From Algoriphagus aestuariicola (lineage in GTDB: Bacteria; Bacteroidota; Bacteroidia; Cytophagales; Cyclobacteriaceae): a stretch of 64,000 nt of DNA. Location of the stretch: contig NZ_JAFKCW010000003.1 of NCBI RefSeq assembly GCF_017254835.1, positions 744,001 through 808,000 on the forward strand, written 5' to 3'. The notes beneath the pieces are model-generated. The model worked only from the letters and a program-made list of their open reading frames with translations, was not told the origin of the DNA and searched no databases. This document shows, in pieces, positions 17,422-26,343 of this stretch. Positions within the stretch are counted from its first letter, which is position 1; every line of letters starts with the position of its first letter. The position numbers were made by a program, and so were the translations under genes.

Positions 17422-19086
17422 TTAGGCGCTGGCAAGGCTCATTCTTGCGGCTCGGTCCGGATCGTTTTTAACTTCACTTGTATCGTTCAAAACCATGGTT
17501 TCCCCGTTTTGAGCGGTGAATTTTGGCCAATTGGGAAGCGTTCCGGCGTTGGGGTCGCCGGTTTTCATAAAGGCCAGTAGCGAAGCGGACATTTTCTCGG
17601 AAAGCATTCTTGGGCGCTTGCCCCCGCCGGTGTGGGTGTACATCCTGTCTGTATTGTCGTACCAAAAACAGATGTCGATGCAGTGGAAAGCACGCATCCT
17701 GCCATTGTAGAGATTGGGTTCCCAACCAAACCAAGCCATATAGACGGGTGCCTTTTGCTTGACTTTTGCATTGCCACAGGCAACGGCATTGGCGCGGTTT
17801 GAGGCTGCCAGAGTCATAATTTCAGCAGGCTTTTTTCCTGGGAAATTGGCAGCATAGGCTTGGTAGACTTTTTCGGAATTGTCCCCAAAGCGGGATTTCA
17901 AAGCCTCTATCGCCTGCTCTGGCCCCCCTGCCTCAAGCTGCGGATTGGTGCGCGTGGCTCCCCATTCGTGGAAGGTCGTGCAGATCATCAGCGGTATTTC
18001 TGCAGTATGGTCATTCGGATTGCTGAAAAACTCGCCTTTGGGCACATTCACTCCATCTGCCACGGGTCCAAACCCGCCTCGGAATCCTGGCTGAGGAAAT
18101 TCTTTTCGCATCCGGTCCAATGCTTTGTTGGCGATGTCGAGGTATTCTCTCCAGGGAATGTCCTGGAGTTTATCTACTTCTGCCGGGGTCAATCCGGCTC
18201 CTTCAAGGACATATTGTCCAAGTTTGCGGCTGTATTCGGGATCATTGGCTCTGAGCATCGAACCACTGAGTGCCACACCTTTGTGCACAAGTCCTTTTGC
18301 CGCGGGCATAGACATGGTGCAAGTTACTTTTGCTCCACCTCCGGATTGGCCCATGATGGTGACATTTCCGGGATCTCCGCCAAAATTGGCGATGTTGTCC
18401 CGCACCCAGTGGAGTGATGCTAAGATGTCTAGCTGGCTAGCGTTGCCCGAAGCAGCATATTTTTCACCGCCGACTCCTGAGAGGTCCGTAAAACCAATAG
18501 GACCGAGCCGGTGATTGATGGAGACAAATACCACATCCTTTTTCTTGGCGAAGTTTTCCCCATGATAGCCATCCTGCTCGATTCCGTTGCCATTGGTAAA
18601 TCCTCCCCCATGCAGCCAAACTAGCACTGGTCGCTTTTTCCCATCTGCCAGTCCGTTGGTCCAAACATTGAGTTTGAGACAGTCCTCGGATACGTCATCG
18701 TAGTTCCAGTGATCGGCAAAGGAATAATGCACGTTCGCATAGCGTCGGTCCATGATTTGGGGCGCGGTATTTCCCCACCAGATGGTGTCTTTGATTCCCT
18801 CCCACTTTTCGGGTTTTTGTGGGGGCATAAATCGGTTTTTGCCGGAGGTATCAGCCCCATAGGGCACGCCCAAAAAAGTGTAAACCCCATTGAGCTGGTA
18901 GCCCCGGATTTTTCCAAAACTTGTATCAGCCACAGCGATATCATCTCCGATTTTCAGGAATTGCTCATCCTCGGCTTCTGCCTGAGGCGATGAAGCAGAG
19001 GCACCACTTACAGCAAATGGTACAGCCGCAATACCAGCTGTCCCAAGGCCAATTTTCTGCAAAAAGTCGCGTCGGTTGTTTTTCAT
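17422..19086 (-). CDS. Tat-exported type B carboxylesterase
   Basis: 554 residues. The N terminus is a twin-arginine signal (NNRRDFLQKIG, then a hydrophobic stretch and ASA), so the folded enzyme should be exported to the periplasm. The body is a carboxylesterase type B alpha/beta-hydrolase, with GVPYGADTSGKNRF near 75-88, the oxyanion-hole segment VWLHGGGF near 156-163 and the nucleophile elbow MGQSGGGAK near 246-254. The usual elbow is GESAGG, so this is a GQSGGG variant. The nucleophile Ser is still present. Substrate unknown. It is a single-gene unit with its own terminator. Confidence 0.88.
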   Translation of the reverse strand: MKNNRRDFLQKIGLGTAGIAAVPFAVSGASASSPQAEAEDEQFLKIGDDIAVADTSFGKIRGYQLNGVYTFLGVPYGADTSGKNRFMPPQKPEKWEGIKDTIWWGNTAPQIMDRRYANVHYSFADHWNYDDVSEDCLKLNVWTNGLADGKKRPVLVWLHGGGFTNGNGIEQDGYHGENFAKKKDVVFVSINHRLGPIGFTDLSGVGGEKYAASGNASQLDILASLHWVRDNIANFGGDPGNVTIMGQSGGGAKVTCTMSMPAAKGLVHKGVALSGSMLRANDPEYSRKLGQYVLEGAGLTPAEVDKLQDIPWREYLDIANKALDRMRKEFPQPGFRGGFGPVADGVNVPKGEFFSNPNDHTAEIPLMICTTFHEWGATRTNPQLEAGGPEQAIEALKSRFGDNSEKVYQAYAANFPGKKPAEIMTLAASNRANAVACGNAKVKQKAPVYMAWFGWEPNLYNGRMRAFHCIDICFWYDNTDRMYTHTGGGKRPRMLSEKMSASLLAFMKTGDPNAGTLPNWPKFTAQNGETMVLNDTSEVKNDPDRAARMSLASA

Positions 19087-19345
19087 AAAGGTTACAGGTT
19101 TAGTGTCAATTTCTATTGTCTCAAGTTGTGGGAATAGATGAGAAAATCCTAATCGCCTGATTGTTTTTATTTTGGCTAGTCAAATGGGGTTTGGACGGTA
19201 CACAGGTTATTCTTGCGGAGGGAGGAATAAACTGGACGCTCGATCAAATTTCCTGGGTGCTGTGAGCCTTGAATTGAGCTATTGGAGTTGATTTGACTTA
19301 AATTGGCTTTGGTTAATTTTCTTCCTTGAATCCGACTACTCTGCA

Positions 19346-20977
19346 ATGAAAAAACTCCTTTCCCTGCTGTTGATCCTGATTTCTTTTCAGGCATTTTCCC
19401 AAAAGATTTCCGTTCCGGGTTCCGTGAAAAAGGCCATGGCTCAAGTGGATACCCTGACGGTCCGAAATCACATTGCTTACCTGGCAGATGACAAATTAAA
19501 AGGGCGCCTTCCCGGTACCGAAGGCTACCAGATGGCAGTGGACTATGTCATTGAGCAATTCAAGAATATGGGTGTTCAGCCTGGAGGTGATCCGGGACAA
19601 TTCACTCAAAAATTGATTTTGAGGAAGTCCATAGTAGAAAATTCTTCTGCCAAGGCCGCGTTGAAGGATAAATACGGCAATGTGGATTCCTTGGCCTTTT
19701 TCAGAGATTTTCTACCTGTCCCCCATCCCTTGCAGTCAAGGGCTTCTGGAGAGGGAACCCTGGTATTTGTGGGATACGGGGTGGATATTCCAGGTAAATA
19801 TTCCGACTATGAAGGCGTGGATGTCAAGGGTAAGGTAGTAGTCATGCTTGCCGGAGTTCCTGATGGGATTCCTGCTTCAACCTTGATTTCACACTTTTCC
19901 AGTCCTGGAAATAAAATGAACACCGCTTTTTCGAAAGGCGCAATCGGATCCATTCTGGTCAATCCCAGTTTGACTTTTGCCAATCCCAATCCCTTGCTTC
20001 AGTCCAATGTGGCGTTAAACCCAGAGAAAACCACAGCCTACGGACGCGGTTTTGTTGGCAATCTAGGCTTTGCTTTCAACGCTAGTATGTCTTTTCTAAC
20101 GGGGATCTTCTTGAATTCAGGAAAAAGCCTGGATCAGGTTTTGGCAAACTTAAAGTCCGGCAAGAATTCTTCTTTTGAATTTCCATTGACATTTTCGGCA
20201 AGCTATTCCAATTCCCACAGCGAGTTTGAAAGCGCTAATGTCATCGGCATGATTCCAGGTTCGGATCCCAAGCTGAAAAATGAATATGTGGTCCACTCTG
20301 CTCACTTGGACCATGTGGGTGTCGGTAGACCTGAAAACGGAGATTCCATTTACAATGGCGCCCACGATAATGCCTCCGGGGTAGCTTCGCTTTTGGAGAT
20401 TGCGCGGATTTATTCCAAAGGAAATGCAAAACCCAAGCGCTCGGTGTTAATCGTAATGGTGACGGCCGAGGAAATGGGCCTTGTCGGATCGTCTTATTTT
20501 GCCGCCAATCCCTCTGTGCCCAAATCCTCCATCGTGGCAAACGTCAATACCGACATGCCAACCCTCATTGCGCCTTTGCTTTCTGTGGTTCCCTTGGGAG
20601 CGGAGCATTCCAGCTTGATGGAGAATGTAAAGTTTGCCGCTGATTACCTGGGCTTAGAAGTAGAAGCGGATCCCGAACCTGAACAAAACCGATTCGTACG
20701 CAGTGACCAGTACAGTTTTGTGGTCAGTGGGATTCCCGCATTGCATATTAAATACGGCAACAAAACCAATGATCCCGGATTTGATCTAGACGCTTTTGTG
20801 AAAGAGTGGAGAGCTAAGTTTTACCACAGGGCTGCCGACGGAATGGACGGAGTTTTCGATTTTACCGCCGCCAAAACATACATACAGCTCAACTTCCTGA
20901 TCAGCTATTCCATTGCGAATACTTCCGCAAGGCCGACATGGAACCCCGGGGATTTGTTTGGTGCCAAAGGGAATTAG
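19346..20977 (+). CDS. Secreted M28 family zinc aminopeptidase with PA domain
   Basis: 543 residues with a signal peptide ending near AFSQ (residue 19). A protease-associated-like insertion (about 130-250; GEGTLVFVGYGVDIPGKYSDYE) precedes and interrupts the M28 catalytic domain. Zinc-site residues are visible: His320 in SAHLDHVG, Asp341 in GAHDNASG, the Glu375-Glu376 pair in TAEEMG (base and bridging ligand), Asp in NVNTDMP, and a His near the C terminus in IPALHIKYG. It should release N-terminal residues from peptides in the periplasm or outside. Monocistronic; a hairpin follows at 20985. Confidence 0.92.
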   Translation: MKKLLSLLLILISFQAFSQKISVPGSVKKAMAQVDTLTVRNHIAYLADDKLKGRLPGTEGYQMAVDYVIEQFKNMGVQPGGDPGQFTQKLILRKSIVENSSAKAALKDKYGNVDSLAFFRDFLPVPHPLQSRASGEGTLVFVGYGVDIPGKYSDYEGVDVKGKVVVMLAGVPDGIPASTLISHFSSPGNKMNTAFSKGAIGSILVNPSLTFANPNPLLQSNVALNPEKTTAYGRGFVGNLGFAFNASMSFLTGIFLNSGKSLDQVLANLKSGKNSSFEFPLTFSASYSNSHSEFESANVIGMIPGSDPKLKNEYVVHSAHLDHVGVGRPENGDSIYNGAHDNASGVASLLEIARIYSKGNAKPKRSVLIVMVTAEEMGLVGSSYFAANPSVPKSSIVANVNTDMPTLIAPLLSVVPLGAEHSSLMENVKFAADYLGLEVEADPEPEQNRFVRSDQYSFVVSGIPALHIKYGNKTNDPGFDLDAFVKEWRAKFYHRAADGMDGVFDFTAAKTYIQLNFLISYSIANTSARPTWNPGDLFGAKGN

Positions 20978-20984
20978 GAAAAGG

Positions 20985-21027
20985 ACCGGGAAGAAGGCAC
21001 AATATCCTCTGAGAGGGTCTTCCCGGT
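20985..21027 (+). terminator. Hairpin terminator after the M28 peptidase gene
   Basis: ACCGGGAAGA (20985-20994) pairs with TCTTCCCGGT (21018-21027) around a 23-base loop; TTTC follows. It separates the peptidase from the convergent NTF2-like gene, and it begins seven bases after the stop codon. Confidence 0.65.
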
Positions 21028-21044
21028 TTTCAAAAAAGTTTGGT

Positions 21045-21569
21045 TTATTGTTGGTTTTCGAGACTGCTGACAGAATCTGCGGCGGCGGATTGAATCTCCA
21101 TGATTGCCAGCTGTATGGGAGCATTATCCCAATACCCATGGGATTTCACAATTTTGCCGTCGACAAATTGGGAGGTAACATGAATCGGAGTTTCAACTGA
21201 TTTTCCATCGGCTGTCAACGTTCCTCTCCACACTCCCCAGAAGTTCACCCAGGTTTCACCCTGATCGTCAACCACCATTTCCAAAAAATCCTTTCCCCTG
21301 TCAAAGGAATAAGAAGAAAGAGCTTCCAATTCCATCTTTTGCTGGGCTATGATCTCCTGTATGGTGGCTGGATGATCCTCCGTTGCGTTGAAAAATATCT
21401 GAGCCCCCTCCGCATAGTGCGGGAGGTATGCCTCAAAATCCCCTTTTTCGTAACTGCTTATTATTGATTTGAAAGTTTCAATTTCTGCAGATTGTTGCGT
21501 GTAGCGCTGCTTGCCTTCACAGGCGAAAAGCATTGCCGCAACAGCATAGATAATGATTCTGTTTTTCAT
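21045..21569 (-). CDS. NTF2-like (SnoaL/DUF4440-type) lipoprotein
   Basis: 174 residues. The lipoprotein signal MLFAC puts Cys16 as the lipidated residue. The rest is a small alpha+beta cone fold of the NTF2/SnoaL type: a helix with FKSIISSYEKGDFEAYLPHYAEGAQIFFN near 33-61, then strands ending in SQFVDGKIVKSHGYWDN. Such proteins bind small hydrophobic ligands or act as non-catalytic domains; no catalytic pair is evident. It is the third gene of a minus-strand set (23133 to 21045) of exported proteins. Confidence 0.75.
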   Translation of the reverse strand: MKNRIIIYAVAAMLFACEGKQRYTQQSAEIETFKSIISSYEKGDFEAYLPHYAEGAQIFFNATEDHPATIQEIIAQQKMELEALSSYSFDRGKDFLEMVVDDQGETWVNFWGVWRGTLTADGKSVETPIHVTSQFVDGKIVKSHGYWDNAPIQLAIMEIQSAAADSVSSLENQQ

Positions 21570-21596
21570 CGTAGTTTTTGGATTTCAGTTAGACTT

Positions 21597-22346
21597 TTAT
21601 TGGACCAAAAGCTTTCTGGCCTCCTCCGCCCTTTCCTGAGAGACTTCCAAACCCATGTCAGCTGCTTTTTGGTAGTATTTGGCTGAGTTTTTATAGTCTT
21701 TCACATTCATGTAGTACTCTCCCATACTGTCGTAGGTATTGGGTTCATCCGGAAATTTCTTGATATACTTTTTGAAGGATGCCTTAGCGACTTTCATATT
21801 GGCATAGCCCAGCATATTGTATCCTCCGCCGAATTCCGGGGCAAGTTTTACCAGCATTTCTCCGTTTTTTACCGCTTCGGCATAGTCTTTTTTGTAGAAG
21901 TAGTTGACAAAAAGACCGAACTCATAGACTTGCGCCGTGGTAGGATAGGCTGCTTGAAGTTCTTTGATTACTCCTGAAATATCCGCCTTGAGGTCACTGT
22001 CCAGCAAGACCAAGGCTTTTCGCAGGATCTTTTCTGAATCGGTTAGTTTGGCTTCAGAAATTGCAAGGGCTTTTTGGATGTTTCCCTTTGGAAGATCTAG
22101 GTTGGAGGAATTCAAGCTCTCAATACCACGATGGGCCAAAGCCATGAAGAACTCGGGGTCACTTTCCAATGCTTTGGACATCAACTCCCGATAGGAGGTG
22201 AGATCGGCGTGTTGTGCTGACATCACGGCGGCCTGGTAGTTTTTCTTGGCTTCATCTGAGGTCGTCGAAACCGGCAAAAAATAATCCTGAGCCTTCGAAG
22301 TGTTCAAGGCTAGAAAAAGGATAGCGAAAGAAATGAGCGTTTTCAT
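21597..22346 (-). CDS. Exported tetratricopeptide-repeat protein
   Basis: 249 residues with a signal peptide ending near SKAQ (residue 19). It contains several degenerate TPR units, clearest in KDYAEAVKNGEMLVKLAPEFGGGYNMLGYANM near 152-183 and in PDEPNTYDSMGEYYMNVKDYKNSAKYYQKAADMG near 197-230. TPR arrays bind other proteins; the partner is unknown. It lies 19 bases downstream of the 255-residue unknown protein gene and 27 bases upstream of the NTF2-like lipoprotein, so the three are probably co-transcribed. Confidence 0.82.
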   Translation of the reverse strand: MKTLISFAILFLALNTSKAQDYFLPVSTTSDEAKKNYQAAVMSAQHADLTSYRELMSKALESDPEFFMALAHRGIESLNSSNLDLPKGNIQKALAISEAKLTDSEKILRKALVLLDSDLKADISGVIKELQAAYPTTAQVYEFGLFVNYFYKKDYAEAVKNGEMLVKLAPEFGGGYNMLGYANMKVAKASFKKYIKKFPDEPNTYDSMGEYYMNVKDYKNSAKYYQKAADMGLEVSQERAEEARKLLVQ

Positions 22347-22365
22347 CGATTTTTTGGGAAATAGG

Positions 22366-23133
22366 TTATCTGGTCCTTCGGCTCATTTCAACGTTCAGTT
22401 TATACTGATATACCCAGGTGTTTTTCAGGGACAGTCTGAATTCTGCCTGAAGTGCCTCCCGTTTTTCCTTTCCATGTTCCTTTTCATAGAGGTCCCATAC
22501 TCCGTCCCTTATCATGTCCATTTCCGCAAAGTTTTCAAAGGGAATCACGTAATGGTAATTTGGACTCTCAGGGCCCATAGTCAGCCAATTATACCAATAC
22601 CCTCTTGCAGCTCCTTCAGCTTTGGTAATACTTGCTGTAACTTCCCGGATGGTAGGAAGAAAAAGGTAACCATGGGATTGGGTGAGTTCGAAGAAGGAGA
22701 CTGAGATTAACTCATCCTCGGTTGGAGATGCAATGCTCAATGCCGGGAGTAGCCTGGTGATGTGATTGGTTGACTTCTCGATATGGGGATTGATCAGATT
22801 AATGGCTATTGTAGCACAGTTTTTTCCGACAGGGTCTTCTTTGTCCATTTCGGCCCAGTTTTGCATGTCAGACACTAGGACATACACGTTGCCATCCCCC
22901 TGCTGCCTTTGCCAGATCCTCCAAGTCCATTCCCCGTTTGCGGCGATGTAGCATTCTTTCCAGGCTTTTACTCCCTCTTGGAACTGAAGGTCATGCCCGG
23001 GTTTGATGGTAAATTCCGTCACAGACATCAATGGCCCGAGTGGTTCATTTTGGGAAAATGAAGAGAGAGTGGCGGAAAGGATAACGGCCCCTATAAAGGA
23101 GGACTTTATCAAGAATCGAGAAAGAGTTTTCAT
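22366..23133 (-). CDS. Exported protein of unknown function, possible duplicated alpha-beta barrel
   Basis: 255 residues with a signal peptide (cleavage near SSFSQ, residue 28). I do not recognise the family with certainty. Its beginning, MSVTEFTIKPGHDLQFQEGVKAWKEC, and the later stretch NYHYVIPFENFAEMDMIRDG resemble the two-fold pattern of NIPSNAP or ABM-type dimeric alpha-beta barrels (strand, helix with aromatics, then YVLVSDMQNWAEMD). A ligand-binding or monooxygenase-like role is possible but unproven. It is the first gene of the minus-strand trio and lies back-to-back with the histidine kinase gene, 167 bases apart. Confidence 0.65.
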   Translation of the reverse strand: MKTLSRFLIKSSFIGAVILSATLSSFSQNEPLGPLMSVTEFTIKPGHDLQFQEGVKAWKECYIAANGEWTWRIWQRQQGDGNVYVLVSDMQNWAEMDKEDPVGKNCATIAINLINPHIEKSTNHITRLLPALSIASPTEDELISVSFFELTQSHGYLFLPTIREVTASITKAEGAARGYWYNWLTMGPESPNYHYVIPFENFAEMDMIRDGVWDLYEKEHGKEKREALQAEFRLSLKNTWVYQYKLNVEMSRRTR

Positions 23134-23300
23134 AAGATTATTGGATTTTTTCTGTTCAATTTGAACAGTATCTGGGCGTATTAAAAGTCAAATAGGACAA
23201 AGACAGCCTTATACTGTCCTAAGGTGTTGTTTTATTTTTCTTGGCCTTTGAACTACAATAATCTGATTTTAAAAAGATTATATTTTGTTATATTTATCAA

Positions 23301-25247
23301 ATGAAGAGTGTTTGGATTCTTCTTTTTTTTTCGACAATCCATTTGGCTTATGCTCAGATTGGAGAAAAGAATGGATTTTTTCAATATCAAGAAGTCTTTT
23401 TAGAAACAGACGATTTTGGCCAAGAATATCTGGGAGTTTTGGAGCAATCCTTGGCACAAATTCACACTGATTCACTGCTCAGACTAAGGATACTCAATGA
23501 CTTGGGGTACTACTATCACACCAGAAATTTGAACAAGGCGCTTGATCTGATCAATCGAGGTCTTGACGAAGCCACGCTGCAAGACAATGTCTACTGGCAA
23601 GGTAAACTACAGGTTTCCCAAGGAGCCATCTTACTCCGAATGGAGGAACTGGATCTTGCGGAGGTCGTCTTGAAAAATGCCCTCGAAAAAATCCCCGAAA
23701 AGGAATATTGGCTGCTTTATACCAATCTGGGATATGTCTATGAAAGAAGGGGAAAACTTGGCGATGCGTTTGACTACGCATCCAAAACTCTCAAGATAGG
23801 GGAAACTTACAACGACAAAAAAGCCATTGCAATGGCCTATTCGGATATGAGCAATCTCTTTTGGAAGCAAAGGAAATATGGAGTGGCTTTAGAATACGGG
23901 TTAAAGTCTGTTTCGATTTTTGAGGAAATAGGGAAAAAAGACCTGGATTATGACTTCACCCTTCATGTGGTGGGAAACAACCTAGTTGAGCTCAACCGAC
24001 TCGAAGAAGCCCAAAGGTATTTTGAAAAATCCATCCGGATAGGCGAGCAATATGGATTCTACAACAATCTGAGCGATAGTTACATTGCACTTTCTGATTT
24101 GAATACCCAAAAAGGGAATTTTGCAGAGGCCATCTCCTCGGGAATGGAGGCTTTAAAGTATGCAGAGCTTTTGGAGAATGGATTCATGATCATGCGCTCT
24201 TACCTTTCCCTCGGCAAGGCGAGTAATGCGGCGGGAAATTTTGAAGAAGCGGTGGCATATTTGGAAAAAAGCATAGAGACCGCAACCCCCGACTTCGGAG
24301 ATAAATATTACCTGAGTCTTGTTTATTTGGAACTGAGCAAAGCCTTGGAGGGAAGCAAGCAGTTTGCCAAAGCTCTCGATGCCACGCGTACCTACGATCA
24401 GCTCAGACAGCTTGTTTTTAGCCACAATGCCAACGAGCAAATTTCCTTTTTGCAAACCCAAATGGAGCTAAACCAGAAGGAAAGTACCATCAAACTCCAG
24501 GAAGCAAAACTTGCCAAAAACCAAGTTATTCAGGCTTTTATCCTGACCTTGTCTGGGATTCTGGTAATTTTTCTCTTTGTCCTTTACAGGATTTTCCTTC
24601 GAAAAAAGAAATACAGCAGGCTTTTGGAGAAAAAGAATCTCGAAAAGGAATTTCTTCTCAAAGAGATTCACCATCGGGTAAAAAACAATCTGGAGACCAT
24701 TTCCAGCTTGCTTTCCTTGCAGACAGCCCAAATTGAAAGCCGGGAATTTCAGACAATCATGGAGGAAACCCAAAACAGGGTTCACAGTATGGGGATGATC
24801 CATAAGAGACTTTATCAGGGCGAAAATATCAAGTCGATTGAGATGCGGGATTTTTTTGAAAGTCTCGGGAACTATACCATCGATACGTTCGATGCCTCGG
24901 AGAGAATCCGCTTTCTATCAGACATGAAGCCGCTCGAGCTCGATGTGGACTTGGCCATCCCTATTGGACTTATAGTCAATGAATTAATTTCCAACTCCTT
25001 AAAGTATGCATTTCCAAACAACTGCTGCGGTGAGATAGAGGTGAAACTTTTGGAAAAGGATGATCATCTGCATCTGATAGTCTCGGACAACGGAATCGGA
25101 ATATCCGAAAATCCCCAAGTACTAGGCTCGGGTTTTGGCAGCCAGTTGATTCAGCTGCTTACCAGGCAGTTGGACGGAAAAATGACCCTTTTGAGGCAAA
25201 AAGGCACAGAAGTAATTTTTGAATTTCAAATCAACAAGGCAGCCTGA
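23301..25247 (+). CDS. TPR-containing sensor histidine kinase (HisKA_2 type)
   Basis: 648 residues. Layout: signal peptide (to about 18), TPR repeats over about 50-375 in the periplasm, one transmembrane helix near 414-433 (AFILTLSGILVIFLFVLYRI), a coiled linker, then the HisKA_2 dimerisation box KEIHHRVKNNLETISSLL with the phospho-acceptor His near 458, and an ATPase domain with NELISNSLKYAF and SDNGIGI motifs. The stop overlaps the response-regulator start by one base (TGATG), so the two form a pair. The stimulus is unknown; periplasmic TPRs suggest protein-protein sensing. Confidence 0.94.
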   Translation: MKSVWILLFFSTIHLAYAQIGEKNGFFQYQEVFLETDDFGQEYLGVLEQSLAQIHTDSLLRLRILNDLGYYYHTRNLNKALDLINRGLDEATLQDNVYWQGKLQVSQGAILLRMEELDLAEVVLKNALEKIPEKEYWLLYTNLGYVYERRGKLGDAFDYASKTLKIGETYNDKKAIAMAYSDMSNLFWKQRKYGVALEYGLKSVSIFEEIGKKDLDYDFTLHVVGNNLVELNRLEEAQRYFEKSIRIGEQYGFYNNLSDSYIALSDLNTQKGNFAEAISSGMEALKYAELLENGFMIMRSYLSLGKASNAAGNFEEAVAYLEKSIETATPDFGDKYYLSLVYLELSKALEGSKQFAKALDATRTYDQLRQLVFSHNANEQISFLQTQMELNQKESTIKLQEAKLAKNQVIQAFILTLSGILVIFLFVLYRIFLRKKKYSRLLEKKNLEKEFLLKEIHHRVKNNLETISSLLSLQTAQIESREFQTIMEETQNRVHSMGMIHKRLYQGENIKSIEMRDFFESLGNYTIDTFDASERIRFLSDMKPLELDVDLAIPIGLIVNELISNSLKYAFPNNCCGEIEVKLLEKDDHLHLIVSDNGIGISENPQVLGSGFGSQLIQLLTRQLDGKMTLLRQKGTEVIFEFQINKAA

Positions 25248-25978
25248 TGGAAAAGACAAGTATTCTGATCGTAGAGGATGATATGATCATCGCCGCTAAT
25301 ATCAGTTTGAAGCTGTGCAATCTGGGCTATGAAGTGACCGGAATCGAAACCAAGGCAGAAGAGGCTATTCACCATGCCTTGGAAACGAGGCCTGACATGA
25401 TCCTGATGGACATTCAGCTCAAAGGTCAGTCTAACGGTATCGATGCTGCCAAAGCTATCCGCAGATACCTCGACATCCCCATCATCTACCTCACCGCAAA
25501 TGTGGATGATTCCACCTTCCAAAAGGCAAAAGAAACCCATCCATATGCTTTTATTGCCAAACCCTTTACCAATCTGAACCTTGAACGAACTATAGCTTTG
25601 GTGGAGGAAAAAGTCAAGGAAAAAAGAGAGCATGTCTCGATGGAGGACACTTTTGTGGATTCCCAAGAGGATAGGATTTTTATCCGCAACCAAAATAGGC
25701 TCGTCAAAGTAATGTTCGACGAGATTCTTTTCGTGGAGGCAGACCGGAATTATAGCAAAATTACCACGACTACACAGACCTTTCTGATTGTATGTCCTCT
25801 GAACAAATTATGTGACAAAGTTGACCCCAGGCATTTTGTCCGAATCCACAGATCCTTTGTTGTTAATTTTGGAATGCTGGATGCAGTGGCCGACTCCTAT
25901 GTGGATATCAAGGGAAAGCTTATCCCGATAGGAAAGCAATACAAGGAAGTTTTGCATAAAATGCTAAACAAAGTCTAA
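25247..25978 (+). CDS. LytTR-family response regulator
   Basis: 243 residues. The receiver domain is N-terminal: acidic pair Asp11-Asp12, phosphorylation site Asp55 in LMDIQLKG, the switch Thr in YLTAN and Lys in FIAKPF. A LytTR DNA-binding domain follows (about 135-240), with EILFVEADRNYSKI and HFVRIHRSFVVN typical of the fold. It is translationally coupled to the kinase upstream. LytTR regulators bind short direct repeats; no target site was identified here. Confidence 0.95.
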   Translation: MEKTSILIVEDDMIIAANISLKLCNLGYEVTGIETKAEEAIHHALETRPDMILMDIQLKGQSNGIDAAKAIRRYLDIPIIYLTANVDDSTFQKAKETHPYAFIAKPFTNLNLERTIALVEEKVKEKREHVSMEDTFVDSQEDRIFIRNQNRLVKVMFDEILFVEADRNYSKITTTTQTFLIVCPLNKLCDKVDPRHFVRIHRSFVVNFGMLDAVADSYVDIKGKLIPIGKQYKEVLHKMLNKV

Positions 25979-25993
25979 GGCTTTCGAGCTTGT

Positions 25994-26305
25994 TCAGCTC
26001 GTCCAGTCCACTTCTCCTACGAGCATTTTAGCTCCTCCGGTAGCAAAATTTGCAATGTCGGCTGCTGCCGCAGACCCTTCGGCCGAGGCCATAGTAGCCT
26101 GAAATTCCTCCAAGTTATTGAAATACAATTCCCCCATCCTATAATATGGAGGATTAGCCCCATCAGGACCAGAAAGAAACTTGGTGATTTCGGCCCTGAC
26201 CACTTTTTTCATTCTGGCAACAATGACCAGATGCTCATTCAAATAATACGAGTCAAAGGCCTTTGGATCCGCAGGATGGCCGTAGAGAACAGTTACTTTG
26301 ATCAT
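25994..26305 (-). CDS. EthD family protein
   Basis: 103 residues from the ATG at 26305; the open frame extends nine codons upstream without clear support. The sequence MIKVTVLYGHPADPKAFDSYYLNEH and the terminal segment GGAKMLVGEVD match the EthD dimeric ferredoxin-like fold, which appears in ether-degradation loci and many unrelated contexts. No catalytic role is settled. It is the last gene of a minus-strand run with a dihaem cytochrome c, an NTF2-like protein and RidA. A small hairpin (CGAGCT/AGCTCG, 25985-26001) covers the stop codon between this gene and the convergent LytTR gene. Confidence 0.82.
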   Translation of the reverse strand: MIKVTVLYGHPADPKAFDSYYLNEHLVIVARMKKVVRAEITKFLSGPDGANPPYYRMGELYFNNLEEFQATMASAEGSAAAADIANFATGGAKMLVGEVDWTS

Positions 26306-26343
26306 GATAATTGGGTTTATGTTCAGGTACAATTCTATTTTTG

